This document shows positions 35,937 through 45,663 of a DNA stretch of 64,000 nt, piece after piece (within the stretch, counting starts at the first letter, position 1; every line of letters begins with the position of its first letter). The notes beneath the pieces were generated by a model that ran no database searches, was not told the origin of the DNA, and saw only the letters and a program-made list of their open reading frames with translations. The translations under genes and the position numbers were made by a program. The DNA is from Clostridiaceae bacterium (lineage in GTDB: Bacteria > Bacillota > Clostridia > Lachnospirales > Lachnospiraceae), in contig CABIYE010000001.1 of assembly GCA_902362865.1 (NCBI GenBank), forward strand, positions 62,001-126,000, given 5' to 3'.

Positions 35937-37100
35937 ATGAGTGAAATACAAGATGCGGCGCAAATCATTAAAGTTTCCTTTGAAGGCGCAGAAATCATTC
36001 TGAAAATGGGAAATACAGGCTGGCAGTTTGTAAAAGATATTTGTGCGGTATTTAAAAAAGTTCTGGACCAGGAAAAATTGTCAGGGAAAACTTCTGTACA
36101 AAAGCTCCTGAAAATGGGAGGCGATTTGCAGGTTTTCCGTTTTGAAACAAAAGACCTGGAACGGGTAAAAGCCCTGGCAAATAAGTATGGGATTTTATAT
36201 TCCATTTTGCCGGATTTGAATGAGAAGGACGGTATGAGTGAAATTTTGTTCCATTCCCAGGCAGCGCCCCGTATTCAGTCCATGATGGCAAAAATTGAAC
36301 ATTCCAATATTGGGACGTTAGATGAATACTATGAAAATGCAGAGCCGGATAAGGTAGAGCAGTTGGTAGAAGAAGTAAAAAAGCCTGTCCTGCCGGAGCC
36401 GAAGGAGTGTGAACTGGTTGCGCGGGAACTGGCGAAAAACCAGGTGGAGAAGATCAGTGATGTCCGTTCCCGTCTGAATATGACCTGGCTTCAGATCTGG
36501 CCGATTATCTGCTACATGGAAGAACAGGGGATTTTGGAGAAAGGGAAGGAAGGTACGGTGACACTGACCAGGACACCGGAACAGATCGAAGAATTGGTAG
36601 ATTCCCAGCAGTGGAAACAGTTGTTTGGGGAAGAGGAAGCCCAAAGACGCAGCACTGGAAACAGCCAGGAAACAGAAGAAAAGATGCAGGTCATTCAGCG
36701 TATCCAAAAGGAAAAGCGGAACAATCCAGGTGTGAATGCCATTACCATAGACCAGAAGCTGGTATATGAAGAAACAGAGCATCATATCAAAACCAGGATT
36801 CCGTACCGTAAGAATGAATTTATCTGGCTGGACAAATCGGAAATTAGCTGGATTAATGACCATAAGACTATTTTTGCAGGATTGGAAAAGAAGAAGGAGT
36901 ATGCAATTTTAGACCTGGAGGACCGTTTTCTTAGAAAAACTTCGGGGGAAGATTTATATAGGGAAAGCTATGATCCGGTACGCAGGGAACGTGCCAGACA
37001 GGAGCAGGAAAAGATACGCAGAAGAAGGGAACATAATTACAGGAAGACACAACAGAACCTGGAAGCAGGGAGAAGAAGCATACAGGGGCAAAGGAGGTAG
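35937..37100 (+). CDS. PcfB-like (DUF3801) conjugation protein
   Basis: A 387-residue protein. The N-terminal ~120 residues (GAEIILKMGNTGWQFVKDIC, LQVFRFETKDLERVKALANK, YGILYSILPD) match the DUF3801/PcfB family, which in Enterococcus pCF10 helps dock the relaxase to the coupling protein. The C-terminal part carries a winged-helix-like segment (LNMTWLQIWPIICYMEEQGI), then a basic end rich in Arg/Gln. Adjacent VirD4 supports the docking role. Confidence 0.78.
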   Translation: MSEIQDAAQIIKVSFEGAEIILKMGNTGWQFVKDICAVFKKVLDQEKLSGKTSVQKLLKMGGDLQVFRFETKDLERVKALANKYGILYSILPDLNEKDGMSEILFHSQAAPRIQSMMAKIEHSNIGTLDEYYENAEPDKVEQLVEEVKKPVLPEPKECELVARELAKNQVEKISDVRSRLNMTWLQIWPIICYMEEQGILEKGKEGTVTLTRTPEQIEELVDSQQWKQLFGEEEAQRRSTGNSQETEEKMQVIQRIQKEKRNNPGVNAITIDQKLVYEETEHHIKTRIPYRKNEFIWLDKSEISWINDHKTIFAGLEKKKEYAILDLEDRFLRKTSGEDLYRESYDPVRRERARQEQEKIRRRREHNYRKTQQNLEAGRRSIQGQRR

Positions 37101-37142
37101 AGAACCGGAGCAATTCAGAAAAAGAAGAAACAGTCCTGGGGT

Positions 37143-39224
37143 ATGTATTTCATTGGAGGCGTAGCTTCCGGCTATGGAGGTTATCTCTTGAACGTGTGTT
37201 ATCAGCCTGGAAAGGATATCAACTATTTTTTAAACCGTCTGGATCAGGTGATGGCAGCCCCGTTTGCCAATTATTGGAACGAAACTTCCTTAAAAGCAAT
37301 CATTCTGGGGATTTTTGTATATGTGATCGGTATGGTCATGTATGTCACCAGCCGGAAAAACTATATGCCGGGTCAGGAATTTGGTACCGCTGTTTTTGCA
37401 GATCCGAAAAAGGTGGCAAAGCAGTTTGCGGATAAAGATGAACACAATAACCTGATCTTATCCCAGAATGTCAGGCTGTCCATGAATACCAGAAAGACTA
37501 GGAGAAACCTAAATGTCCTGGTAATCGGAGGAAGCGGCGCTGGAAAAACCTTGTTCATGGTGAAACCCAATCTCCTTCAGTTAAGCAGGGCTTCCCAGAT
37601 CATTACAGATCCCAAAGGGGAGATTTTAAGATGCTGCGGAGGTATGCTGAAAGCGCATGGATACCGGATACGGGTGCTGAACCTGGTGGAAATGGAGCAG
37701 TCTAACGGATATAATCCATTCCGCTATATCCGCTCTGAAACAGATATTGTAAAACTGGTTACTAACTTGATCAATAATACCACACCGAAAAACGCACAGC
37801 CCAGTGATCCATTCTGGGAGAAAGCCGAGTCTTTGTACTTGCAGGCTATTTTTCTTTATGTGTGGCAGGAGTGTGAAATGGAGAAAAGGAATTTCCGTAT
37901 GGTTTTGCAGCTTTTGAATGAGGCGGAAGTCCATGCAGACGGTTCCCCTTCTGATTTAGACCGGCGTTTCCGCAGACTGGAGAGAAAAAAGGGAAGCAAC
38001 CACCCTGCTTTAATCCAGTATAATAAAGTGGTACGGGGTGCAGGAGATACGGTAAGGAGTATCATCATTTCCGCAAATGCAAGGCTGGGATTGTTACAGA
38101 ACCCACAAATTTTGCGGATTCTGGATCATGATGAAATGGAGATTGAGGAGATTGGGATTGGTGTTGATGGGGACAGAAACCGGAAGACCGCACTTTTTTG
38201 TGTGACGCCGGATTCGGATAAGAGTTATGCCTTTTTAATTGGTATGCTTTATTCCCAGATTTTCCAGGAATTGTATTACCAGGCAGACTTCCATTACAAT
38301 GGAAAACTTCCCATTAACGTGAATTTTATGCTGGACGAATTTGCCAACGTGCCATTGCCAGATGACTACTGCAGCCTACTTAGTACCATGCGTTCCAGAA
38401 ATATTTCCTGTACCATTTTTATCCAAAACCTTGCCCAGATCAAGGCTTTGTTTGAGAAAACCTGGGAAACCATACCGGGTAATTGTGATTCCCTGGTATA
38501 TCTTGGTGGGAATGAACAGTCCACGCATAAGTATATCAGTGAGTCCCTGGGAAAAGGAACCATTGATAAAAAAAGCAGTGGGGAAACCAAAGGCCGGCAA
38601 GGGAGCAGTTCCCGGAATTATGATGTGCTGGGGCGTGAGCTTTTGACACCGGACGAAACCCGAAAGCTGGATAACTCAGAGTGTATTTTGTTAATCAGGG
38701 GTTGTGATCCTATTATTGATAAGAAATACAATACTTTTGCACACTCCAGATTTTCGGAAACAGAAGATGGCGGGGGTGCGCCTTATATCCATGACAGAAT
38801 GGCTGCCCAAAAACAGGCGGTACAGATTTTAAGTGAAGAATCCCTGGATTATTATAAGAAGAAAAAGGAACAGGGAGAAGATGTTCAGATTGTGGAACTG
38901 TCTTTTGATGAAATTTTTTCTTATGAGCCTATTCCTAAGAAGATTTTTTCGGAGGAAGAGCTGAAAGAGAACCAGAAGAAGAGAACGGTAGAGGAGGTGA
39001 GGCCGCCGAAGAAAACGGAAAAACCGGTACAGACAGAGGAAGAAAAACTTTCTGAATTATTGGAAAGCCATGTTTATAATGAGGAACAGTTGGGAGAAAT
39101 CATGCTTGCCATTGGTGCTGGAATTTCGTATGATAAAATCCTTCAAATGGCAGATACAAAAAACAGTGCTGAAAAGATGAAGGAAATCCGTAAAAAATTT
39201 ACAAAAGAAACAGCCTCGGATTAA
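37143..39224 (+). CDS. VirD4/TraG-type coupling ATPase
   Basis: A 693-residue type IV coupling protein. Two N-terminal membrane helices include AIILGIFVYVIGMVMYV. Walker A is GGSGAGKT (129-136), Walker B is FMLDEFANV, and the conserved NLAQIKALFEKTWETIPGN lies near 435. It moves the relaxase-DNA complex to the secretion channel. The first ATG is at 37143, but the frame is open back to 37101 and the residues QKKKKQSWG just before it look coding; the expected start codon there is ATT (37113), and AAGGAGGT lies at 37091. The C-terminal tail has a helical pattern shared with the coiled-coil protein at 34553. Confidence 0.92.
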   Translation: MYFIGGVASGYGGYLLNVCYQPGKDINYFLNRLDQVMAAPFANYWNETSLKAIILGIFVYVIGMVMYVTSRKNYMPGQEFGTAVFADPKKVAKQFADKDEHNNLILSQNVRLSMNTRKTRRNLNVLVIGGSGAGKTLFMVKPNLLQLSRASQIITDPKGEILRCCGGMLKAHGYRIRVLNLVEMEQSNGYNPFRYIRSETDIVKLVTNLINNTTPKNAQPSDPFWEKAESLYLQAIFLYVWQECEMEKRNFRMVLQLLNEAEVHADGSPSDLDRRFRRLERKKGSNHPALIQYNKVVRGAGDTVRSIIISANARLGLLQNPQILRILDHDEMEIEEIGIGVDGDRNRKTALFCVTPDSDKSYAFLIGMLYSQIFQELYYQADFHYNGKLPINVNFMLDEFANVPLPDDYCSLLSTMRSRNISCTIFIQNLAQIKALFEKTWETIPGNCDSLVYLGGNEQSTHKYISESLGKGTIDKKSSGETKGRQGSSSRNYDVLGRELLTPDETRKLDNSECILLIRGCDPIIDKKYNTFAHSRFSETEDGGGAPYIHDRMAAQKQAVQILSEESLDYYKKKKEQGEDVQIVELSFDEIFSYEPIPKKIFSEEELKENQKKRTVEEVRPPKKTEKPVQTEEEKLSELLESHVYNEEQLGEIMLAIGAGISYDKILQMADTKNSAEKMKEIRKKFTKETASD

Positions 39225-39227
39225 AGA

Positions 39228-39303
39228 AGGCAGATTTTTGGAAACCTGTAGTTTTTGCATTACGCAGGGCAGGTTTTTAAAAATCTGTCTTTTTGCGTAA
39301 TGC
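39228..39303 (+). promoter_or_regulatory. Interleaved inverted repeats before the pilin-like gene
   Basis: Arm A (39228-39249) pairs with A' (39269-39290) over 22 nt with G-U pairs, and T5 follows. Arm B (39257-39266, GCATTACGCA) pairs perfectly with B' (39294-39303). The order A-B-A'-B' means the two stems compete or form a pseudoknot-like fold. It probably acts as a terminator or attenuator between virD4 and the channel genes. Confidence 0.6.
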
Positions 39304-39335
39304 GGTATCAATCACATGAAAAGGAGTAAAAAGAT

Positions 39336-39674
39336 ATGAAAATCAAAGAGGTTATCAGAAAGAAACAGAACCGCTTGAAAAAATCTCTACTGGGAGTCCT
39401 GGCAGTAAGCGCTGCCACTGTTTCCCTGTTCCCCCAGACTGTCATGGCTTCCGGGGTAAGTGACGTAACACAGCCGCTTATGAATTTAAAGACACTGGTG
39501 ATCAGTATTATCGGTGCGGTGGGTGTGATTATCCTGGCAAAAAACGTGATGGAATTTGCACAGGCTTACCAGCAGCAGGACAGTTCTTCTATGAACAGTG
39601 CCATTAAAGGAATTGTTGCAGGGCTTATTATGGCAGCTATTTCCTCCGTTCTTACTTTCCTGGGAATCAGCTAA
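39336..39674 (+). CDS. Maff2-family membrane protein (VirB2-like)
   Basis: A 112-residue protein with signal-like N-terminus (LLGVLAVSAATVSLFPQTVM), then two membrane helices (LVISIIGAVGVIILAKNVM and IKGIVAGLIMAAISSVLTFL). It matches the Maff2 family found in Clostridia mobile elements, with the topology of VirB2 pilins. It sits at the head of the channel gene block. The ATG follows AAAAGGAG. Confidence 0.82.
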   Translation: MKIKEVIRKKQNRLKKSLLGVLAVSAATVSLFPQTVMASGVSDVTQPLMNLKTLVISIIGAVGVIILAKNVMEFAQAYQQQDSSSMNSAIKGIVAGLIMAAISSVLTFLGIS

Positions 39675-39721
39675 AACCGTTCTTCTTTTTGAGATAAACA
39701 GATAAGAAGAGAGGTGAAGTG

Positions 39722-40558
39722 ATGTTTAATTTAGGAGAGGCGATCCTTGCACTTTTGGAAATCGTGTTTGGATTTTGGAATAATCAGGTCAGCCTCGTAT
39801 TTGAACTTTTAGGACAGTCCCCTACCGGGTTCAAAGGGGGCGGGCCCTGGGGGATCATTGAAGGGATTGAACCCCTTTTTGTTGGGATAGGCTCTGCCCT
39901 GGTAGTCCTTTTTTTCGTCATTGGGTTTTGTGCAGAGTCGGTAGATATCCGGGAAGAAATCCGGTTTGAAGCAATCCTCCGTATGTTTATCCGGGTTGCC
40001 ATTGCACAGTGGCTGGTATCTTATAACATTACCATTATGAAAGCCCTGTTTACTTCCTGTGGAAACCTGGTGGGGCATTTGGGACAAAACCAGAGTGTGG
40101 AGTTATCCATTGACCCGGCGCAGGCAGAAGTGATCAAAGATTTAGGATTTGGAACCAGTATCGTGTTCCTGATACTTGCTGTTTTCCTATCTTTAATCGT
40201 TATTATCTGTGGGTTCTTCCTGCTGTACAATGTTTATTTCCGCTTTTTGAAAATTATGGTAATTGTACCTTTTGGGGCGATTGCCAGCAGTACCCTGGCT
40301 GGAAACCGGGGGCTTAGCAATACCTTTGTAGCCTATATGAAATATTTTATCAGTGTCGTTTTTGAGGCAGTCACAATGGCACTGGCAATCCTTTTGTGTA
40401 ACCAGTTTATTTCCTCCGGACTTCCGACCTTTACCGGAGATTATGAGGACTGGGCCAAAACCCTGATTTATTTGGGGGAAATGACCTTTACGGTTGCGCT
40501 GACGGTAGGCACTGTAAAAGGAGCGCAGAACCTGACTTCCAGGGCACTGGGATTGTAG
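39722..40558 (+). CDS. VirB6/TrbL-like membrane channel protein
   Basis: A 278-residue polytopic protein with about six helices (ALVVLFFVIGFCA, TSIVFLILAVFLSLIVIICG, FEAVTMALAILLC). Position after the Maff2 gene and before PrgI and VirB4 fits the VirB6/TrbL inner-membrane component of a Gram-positive type IV secretion system. I start at ATG 39722; a GTG one codon earlier is also possible. Confidence 0.78.
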   Translation: MFNLGEAILALLEIVFGFWNNQVSLVFELLGQSPTGFKGGGPWGIIEGIEPLFVGIGSALVVLFFVIGFCAESVDIREEIRFEAILRMFIRVAIAQWLVSYNITIMKALFTSCGNLVGHLGQNQSVELSIDPAQAEVIKDLGFGTSIVFLILAVFLSLIVIICGFFLLYNVYFRFLKIMVIVPFGAIASSTLAGNRGLSNTFVAYMKYFISVVFEAVTMALAILLCNQFISSGLPTFTGDYEDWAKTLIYLGEMTFTVALTVGTVKGAQNLTSRALGL

Positions 40559-40570
40559 GAGGAAAGGATT

Positions 40571-41515
40571 GTGCAGGAAAAAGGGATACAGATGACACTA
40601 TTTGAATATTTTCAGGACGCAGAATGCTTCAGCCTTAAAGAAGCAGTGGCTTGTGTAGAACAGGTAAAAGAGGTAAAAGAACCCAGTATCCGGGCAAGAA
40701 TTTATGAGGGAATAGAAAAGGGGCTTTTTTCCAGGATAGCCAAAGGAGTCTATACGGTTACCAAAGAACAGGACGGAGAAGAGGTAACTTGTATGATGGT
40801 TCAGGGGAATGGCAGGGATTTGAGCTTTTTAAAAGATAACAGTATAGATGCCATTATTACAGATCATGCTTATGACCTGAAAAAAAGCCTGAAAGGGGGA
40901 AATCGGGATTTTGCGGCCTATGAATGTTTTCAATATACGCAGGAAGACTTTGATGAAAAATACCGGGTGTTGAAAAAAGGGTGTTTTCTGGTAGAGTTCA
41001 TGCCGGAAGAAAATGGGGAAAATTATGAATACCTCTATCAGATGAAAAAAATGGCGAAAGAAGCAGGGCTTGAATATTATGCAAAAGTCGCCTGGAAAAA
41101 AGGAGATTTCGTTGCCAATACGGGAAGAAAATCTAAAAATACGGAAGAGATTGCATTTTTTACGAAAGGAAAAGCCAGGAATTTACGCCCAGATGCGAAA
41201 AAGGATAAGGCGGAGCCAGGAATATCCCACTATATGTCAGGCGCCAGGGGAATGCTTCCAACGGTCTTTGACATTGAACCGCCAGGGAAAAACTCCCGTA
41301 TTCATCAGGCAGAAAAACCAGTGCAACTTTTGCAGCAGATCCTTGGATTTGTAACAGAAGAAAAGGAGTGGGTACTGGATCAGTTTGCAGGTTCGTTTTC
41401 CCTGGGGGAAGCAGCACTTTCCAGTGAACGGAATGCAATCTGCATTGAAATTAATGAAGAATATTTTGAAAAGGGAAAAGAAAGGCTTCTGTCTGCAAAG
41501 AGCAGGAGTCGGTAG
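40571..41515 (+). CDS. DNA N6/N4-methyltransferase-like protein with altered motif IV
   Basis: A 314-residue protein with GTG start at 40571 after TAGGAGGAAA. The N-terminal ~65 residues look like a winged helix. Motif IV, normally DPPY/W, reads D98-H-A-Y101 in IDAIITDHAYDL. Motif I comes later (VLDQFAGSFSLGEAAL), followed by NAICIEINEEYFEKG, the arrangement of beta-class enzymes. Loss of both prolines leaves activity uncertain, although Asp and Tyr remain. Its place among transfer genes suggests anti-restriction or regulatory methylation. Confidence 0.72.
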   Translation: MQEKGIQMTLFEYFQDAECFSLKEAVACVEQVKEVKEPSIRARIYEGIEKGLFSRIAKGVYTVTKEQDGEEVTCMMVQGNGRDLSFLKDNSIDAIITDHAYDLKKSLKGGNRDFAAYECFQYTQEDFDEKYRVLKKGCFLVEFMPEENGENYEYLYQMKKMAKEAGLEYYAKVAWKKGDFVANTGRKSKNTEEIAFFTKGKARNLRPDAKKDKAEPGISHYMSGARGMLPTVFDIEPPGKNSRIHQAEKPVQLLQQILGFVTEEKEWVLDQFAGSFSLGEAALSSERNAICIEINEEYFEKGKERLLSAKSRSR

Positions 41516-41532
41516 GAAAGGAGGATATGTAA

Positions 41533-42345
41533 ATGGAACAGGAAGAAAAACTCAGCCTGGATTTTGGCAATGGGGAGATCTATGAGGTCTGGCTGGAAGT
41601 TGCAACTTATCCGGCTGATAAAAACATCAAAGTTTGTGTGTTTACGGAAAAAGAGGAAGAGATATGGAAACTTTTTGAATTGACCACAGATATGGGAATT
41701 CCGCTGGAAAAGAACCAGACCTTTTTGCTCCCAGGCTATGATCTGGAGCAGATAGTAGAATTTATCAAAAAAAACGCGATTGGACAGTTAAAAGAAGAAA
41801 TCTGCTGTTCTGGCTGTATGGAATATCCACTGTTTGAATTTCAGGAAGAAACTTTAAAGAAATTGGACCCGGAGGGATATGCAGCCTATGAGCAGGCATA
41901 CCAGGAACGGGGAGAAGTAAAGAATCCAGAATTTCAAAAGGAAATCAAAACAGCGGATTTTCAATGGGCGTATGGAACCGAAGAACTGGCATTGCGGGTA
42001 GATTATTATGCAATGAACCAAAACCTTTATGTGGAGCTGTATAGCCGGGAAGATGGGATGTGGGAACCGTTTTCAGATTTGACCGTAAACCTTCCCGGAT
42101 ATTGCCTGGAGCCTGGAACTGCCTGTATCAGCGGTGATTTTAGTAAGGAAAATATCCAGTTTATTCAGGAGCATGGATTGGGAACACTGCTTCCCTGGAA
42201 AGCACAATCCGGTATGGGGCAGTATGCGGTGGTGAAATTTCATCTGGAGGAACTGCGTAAGTTTGACCAGGCTGGGGTTGCCGCCTTTTGCAATCAGCAT
42301 GGATTACAGAAAACCATGCAGGAAGAGCGAAGACAGAGTAGATAA
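41533..42345 (+). CDS. DUF4313-like duplicated protein
   Basis: A 270-residue soluble protein made of two related halves. YEVWLEVATYPADKNIKVCV...LPGYDLEQIVEFIKKNAIG in the first half is mirrored by LALRVDYYAMNQNLYVELYS...NIQFIQEHGLGTLLPW in the second. The pattern recalls DUF4313 proteins of conjugative elements. Function unknown. The ATG at 41533 follows AAAGGAGGAT; it lies between the methylase-like gene and PrgI. Confidence 0.62.
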   Translation: MEQEEKLSLDFGNGEIYEVWLEVATYPADKNIKVCVFTEKEEEIWKLFELTTDMGIPLEKNQTFLLPGYDLEQIVEFIKKNAIGQLKEEICCSGCMEYPLFEFQEETLKKLDPEGYAAYEQAYQERGEVKNPEFQKEIKTADFQWAYGTEELALRVDYYAMNQNLYVELYSREDGMWEPFSDLTVNLPGYCLEPGTACISGDFSKENIQFIQEHGLGTLLPWKAQSGMGQYAVVKFHLEELRKFDQAGVAAFCNQHGLQKTMQEERRQSR

Positions 42346-42368
42346 AAAACAGAGACAGGAGGTTATGT

Positions 42369-42869
42369 ATGGAGATTGAATTAAGTGAGGACCTGCAGCA
42401 TTATAAAGAATCCCTGGTTCTAGGGCTTACAGCAAAACAGTTTTTGTTTTCGGCGTTGGCATTGGGCGTAGGAACTGGGATTGTCCTGCTTTTGTATGAA
42501 AAAATCGGGATTACTTTGAGCTGTTATGTGGCAACCCCTTTTGTTGTACCTCTGGCACTGACTGGGTTTTATAACTATCATGGGCTGACATTCTGGCAGT
42601 TTGCAGGGAAGATGATTTATTTTTCCTTTTTTAACCGCCCTTTGGTGTATGGCTCTACGGAATCGGTGCAGGAACTGAAACAGATTTATATGGAAACCCG
42701 TCAGGAAGAAGAACGGGAAGTACAGCAAAGGAAAAAGGAACAGAAAAAAGAGAAGAAAGGTGGTGATGTCAACGTGGTGAAAAAGAAGGCAATCCGTATG
42801 GGGATCGTAACGGTAGTGATGATTGTACTTGGTGCGGCAGCAGCGGTGTGGTATAAGATGTACCGTTGA
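42369..42869 (+). CDS. PrgI-family (VirB3-like) membrane protein with extra C-terminal helix
   Basis: A 166-residue protein. Residues 1-110 match PrgI: LGLTAKQFLFSALALGVGTG and YVATPFVVPLALTGFYNYHG form two helices, followed by FNRPLVYGSTES. A charged linker (EEREVQQRKKEQKKEKK) then leads to a third helix (IVTVVMIVLGAAAAVWYKMY) not usual for PrgI, perhaps a fused small membrane gene. PrgI forms the VirB3-like part of the channel and is usually next to VirB4, as here. Confidence 0.82.
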   Translation: MEIELSEDLQHYKESLVLGLTAKQFLFSALALGVGTGIVLLLYEKIGITLSCYVATPFVVPLALTGFYNYHGLTFWQFAGKMIYFSFFNRPLVYGSTESVQELKQIYMETRQEEEREVQQRKKEQKKEKKGGDVNVVKKKAIRMGIVTVVMIVLGAAAAVWYKMYR

Positions 42870-42999
42870 CCAGAATATTCAATCAAGGCGTGAAATAGCG
42901 CCTGCTCTCCATTTCAGGAGAGGGATACACAGACATGTAGCGGCAGATGGAAGCTGCTGTGTTTGTGGCCCCATCTGCCTGAAAGGAGGAAATTAGAGA

Positions 43000-45366
43000 T
43001 TGTCAATTTTTTCAGATAAGTTTGACCAGTTAAAAAAAGCAGATAAAGCAGTAAAATCCCCGAAATATCTTCAGGAAGTCATGGGGATTGGGAGAATTGC
43101 AGAAAATGGCATTTTTGAAGTAGGGAAGGGGGTATATTCCAGGACATACCGTTTTTTGGACATTAATTATGTAACCGCAGGTGCAGAAGAACAGATGCGA
43201 ATCTTAAAGCAGTATTGTAAGACGGTAAATGCCATTGATGTATATTTTCTTATTACCATTTTTAATCGGAACAAAAACATGCAGGATTTCCGGGAGCATG
43301 TACTTTTCCAGGAAAAAGGAGATGGTTTTAACTGGCTGCGTGGAAGTTATAACCAGATTATTGAAAAGCGCATTGTAGATGGAAGGCAGGGGATTGAACA
43401 GGAAAAACTGCTGACTGTATGTGTAGAACGGAAATCCTACGAACAGGCAAAAGCATTTTTTGCCACTTTTGAAGCGACCTTAAAACAGAACTTTGGAGAA
43501 CTTGGCTCCTGCATTGAAGAATTAAATGCAGAAGAACGGCTGCGGGTACTTTTCAATTTTTACCGTATAGGGGAAGAGGAACAATTTTCCTTTGATTTCA
43601 GACAGGCATTAAAAAAGGGCGGTGATCCTAAAAATGATATTTCACCAGGGTATATGCAGTTTTACCCAGGTTATTTTGAAACGGAACGGAAAAAATGCAG
43701 GGCATTATTCATTAAAAAATATCCTTCTTCTTTATCGGATACCTTTTTAAATGAGATTACCAGCCTTCCGGTTCATAGTATTACTACAATCTGTATTGTA
43801 CCAGTACCAAAAGAACTGGCAAATAAGGTTCTTCAGAAGAAATATCTGGGCATTGAAAATGATATTTTAAAGCAGCAGAGAGTCCGTAATAAAAATAACG
43901 ACTTTTCCAGTGACATTTCTCATATCAAGAAAGTCCAGAAGGAGAAGATTGTAAATCTTATGGACGACGTGCGGGAAAATGACCAGAACCTGTTTTATAC
44001 AGGGGTTAATTTCTTGATCATGGCAGAGGACAAGAAGGAGTTAGACAGTGTAACCGAAACCATTAAAAATATCGGCAATGGACGCATGTGCCAGATTGAA
44101 ACCCACTATTATCAGCAGAGGGAAGCTATGAATACCATACTTCCAGTGGGAAACCGGCAGATCAGCACAATGCGGACCATGCTCACCAGGGATATTGCAG
44201 CCCTTCTTCCCTTTAATGTACAGGAATTAAACGAAAAGTCCGGCGTCTGCTATGGCATTAACCAGGTTTCTCATAACCTTTGCATTGGAAACCGGAAAAA
44301 ACTGGCAAATGGAAATGGAATGGTATTCGGTGTTCCCGGCTCCGGAAAATCCTATTTCAGTAAGTCGGAAATGCTGCAGGTGTTCTTAGGAACAGATGAT
44401 GATATTATCTGTATCGACCCGACACTGGAATATTTTGATATTGCAGAAGCCCTGGGAAACCAGGCAGCAATCATTAACCTGTCTACCTATACAAAGAATT
44501 ACATCAATCCTTTGGAGATGGACGTTTGGGCGCTGGATTTAAACGATTCTCAGGGATATATCCGGGATAAAGGGGAATTTATGCTGGGGCTGTGTGAACA
44601 GTGTTACGGGGATAATCTAAACAGTCGCCATAAATCCATTATAGACCGTTGTGTACGAAAGTTGTATATCGACATTGCAAAGGCAAGGGAAAAGCATATC
44701 CCTACCATGTCAGAATTTTATGAGTTATTGTTGGAGCAGCCAGAAGAAGAGGCAAAGGACATTGCTTTATCGTTGGAGCTGTTTGTAAATGGCTCTTTAA
44801 ATATTTTCAATAACCATACCAATGTGAATGTACAGGCAAGGTTCATTGTCTATGGTACCAGGGACCTGGGGAAAGAGCTGGGAGCCATTTCCACTCTGGT
44901 CATGCTGGAAAATATCAGTGCCAGGATTGCAGAAAACGCAAAGAAAGGAAGGGCAACCTGGCTTTATATAGATGAGTTCCATACTGTTCTTGACCGGGAG
45001 TATAGTGCGAAATTTTTGTTCAGCCTCTGGAAAAAAGTGAGGAAGCAAGGGGGACTATGCACAGGAATCACCCAAAATTTGGTTGATATGCTGCAAAACT
45101 ATACAGCCATGACCATGCTTGGAAACAGTGAGTTTATTGCCCTGTTAAAGCAGTCCAATGTAGACAGTCAGGAATTATCCACTGCAGCAGGAATTCCAGA
45201 AGCACAATTAAAATATGTAGATAATTCTCCTTCCGGTACGGGGATCATTAAGTATGGAAATACCTGTATTCCATTTGATAACCGTATGGAAAAAGAAGCC
45301 AATCCGCTGTATGCGCTTTTCAATACCAACCTTCACGAAAAGGCGTTGCAGACAAAGCAGGAGTAA
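43000..45366 (+). CDS. VirB4-type conjugation ATPase
   Basis: A 788-residue ATPase with TTG start at 43000 after AAAGGAGGA. Walker A is FGVPGSGKSYFSKSE near residue 445, Walker B is TWLYIDEFHTVLD near 660, and IICIDPTLEYFDIAEALG lies between. VirB4 powers pilus assembly and substrate transfer across the membrane. The N-terminal ~400 residues are the usual CagE/TrbE-like domain. The 130-nt leader contains three short hairpins (for example GGCAGATGG with CCATCTGCC) that may tune translation. Confidence 0.93.
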   Translation: MSIFSDKFDQLKKADKAVKSPKYLQEVMGIGRIAENGIFEVGKGVYSRTYRFLDINYVTAGAEEQMRILKQYCKTVNAIDVYFLITIFNRNKNMQDFREHVLFQEKGDGFNWLRGSYNQIIEKRIVDGRQGIEQEKLLTVCVERKSYEQAKAFFATFEATLKQNFGELGSCIEELNAEERLRVLFNFYRIGEEEQFSFDFRQALKKGGDPKNDISPGYMQFYPGYFETERKKCRALFIKKYPSSLSDTFLNEITSLPVHSITTICIVPVPKELANKVLQKKYLGIENDILKQQRVRNKNNDFSSDISHIKKVQKEKIVNLMDDVRENDQNLFYTGVNFLIMAEDKKELDSVTETIKNIGNGRMCQIETHYYQQREAMNTILPVGNRQISTMRTMLTRDIAALLPFNVQELNEKSGVCYGINQVSHNLCIGNRKKLANGNGMVFGVPGSGKSYFSKSEMLQVFLGTDDDIICIDPTLEYFDIAEALGNQAAIINLSTYTKNYINPLEMDVWALDLNDSQGYIRDKGEFMLGLCEQCYGDNLNSRHKSIIDRCVRKLYIDIAKAREKHIPTMSEFYELLLEQPEEEAKDIALSLELFVNGSLNIFNNHTNVNVQARFIVYGTRDLGKELGAISTLVMLENISARIAENAKKGRATWLYIDEFHTVLDREYSAKFLFSLWKKVRKQGGLCTGITQNLVDMLQNYTAMTMLGNSEFIALLKQSNVDSQELSTAAGIPEAQLKYVDNSPSGTGIIKYGNTCIPFDNRMEKEANPLYALFNTNLHEKALQTKQE

Positions 45367-45480
45367 TGTAATCTGAAAGGAACTTTTTCTTTTATCTGTA
45401 AAGGAAAAGGTATGACAGACGAGAAAAAAATTAGGCAACAGCAAAAATTATAAGTCGGTAAAGTAGAAAAAGGATAGGAC

Positions 45481-45516
45481 AAAAAGAGTGCAGTTCTTTT
45501 ATCAGGCACTCTTTTT
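45481..45516 (+). terminator. Intrinsic terminator after virB4
   Basis: AAAAAGAGTGC (45481-45491) pairs perfectly with GCACTCTTTTT (45506-45516). Confidence 0.85.
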
Positions 45517-45540
45517 GTATATCATGGGAAAGGTGGCAGA

Positions 45541-45663
45541 ATGGCTGAAACATATCAAATAGAAATGAATTTAGAGCAGTTGGAAAGACTTTTAAAAAAT
45601 CTGCCGGAGGGAATTATGCTGGAGATTTGCTTTGGAAAGGAAGAACATGGAGAAGACACATAA
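45541..45663 (+). CDS. Small ORF overlapping radC
   Basis: A 40-residue acidic peptide (MAETYQIEMNLEQLERLLKN onward) with GGAAAGG eight bases before its ATG. It overlaps the start of radC by 17 nt, which suggests translational coupling. Function unknown. Confidence 0.5.
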   Translation: MAETYQIEMNLEQLERLLKNLPEGIMLEICFGKEEHGEDT

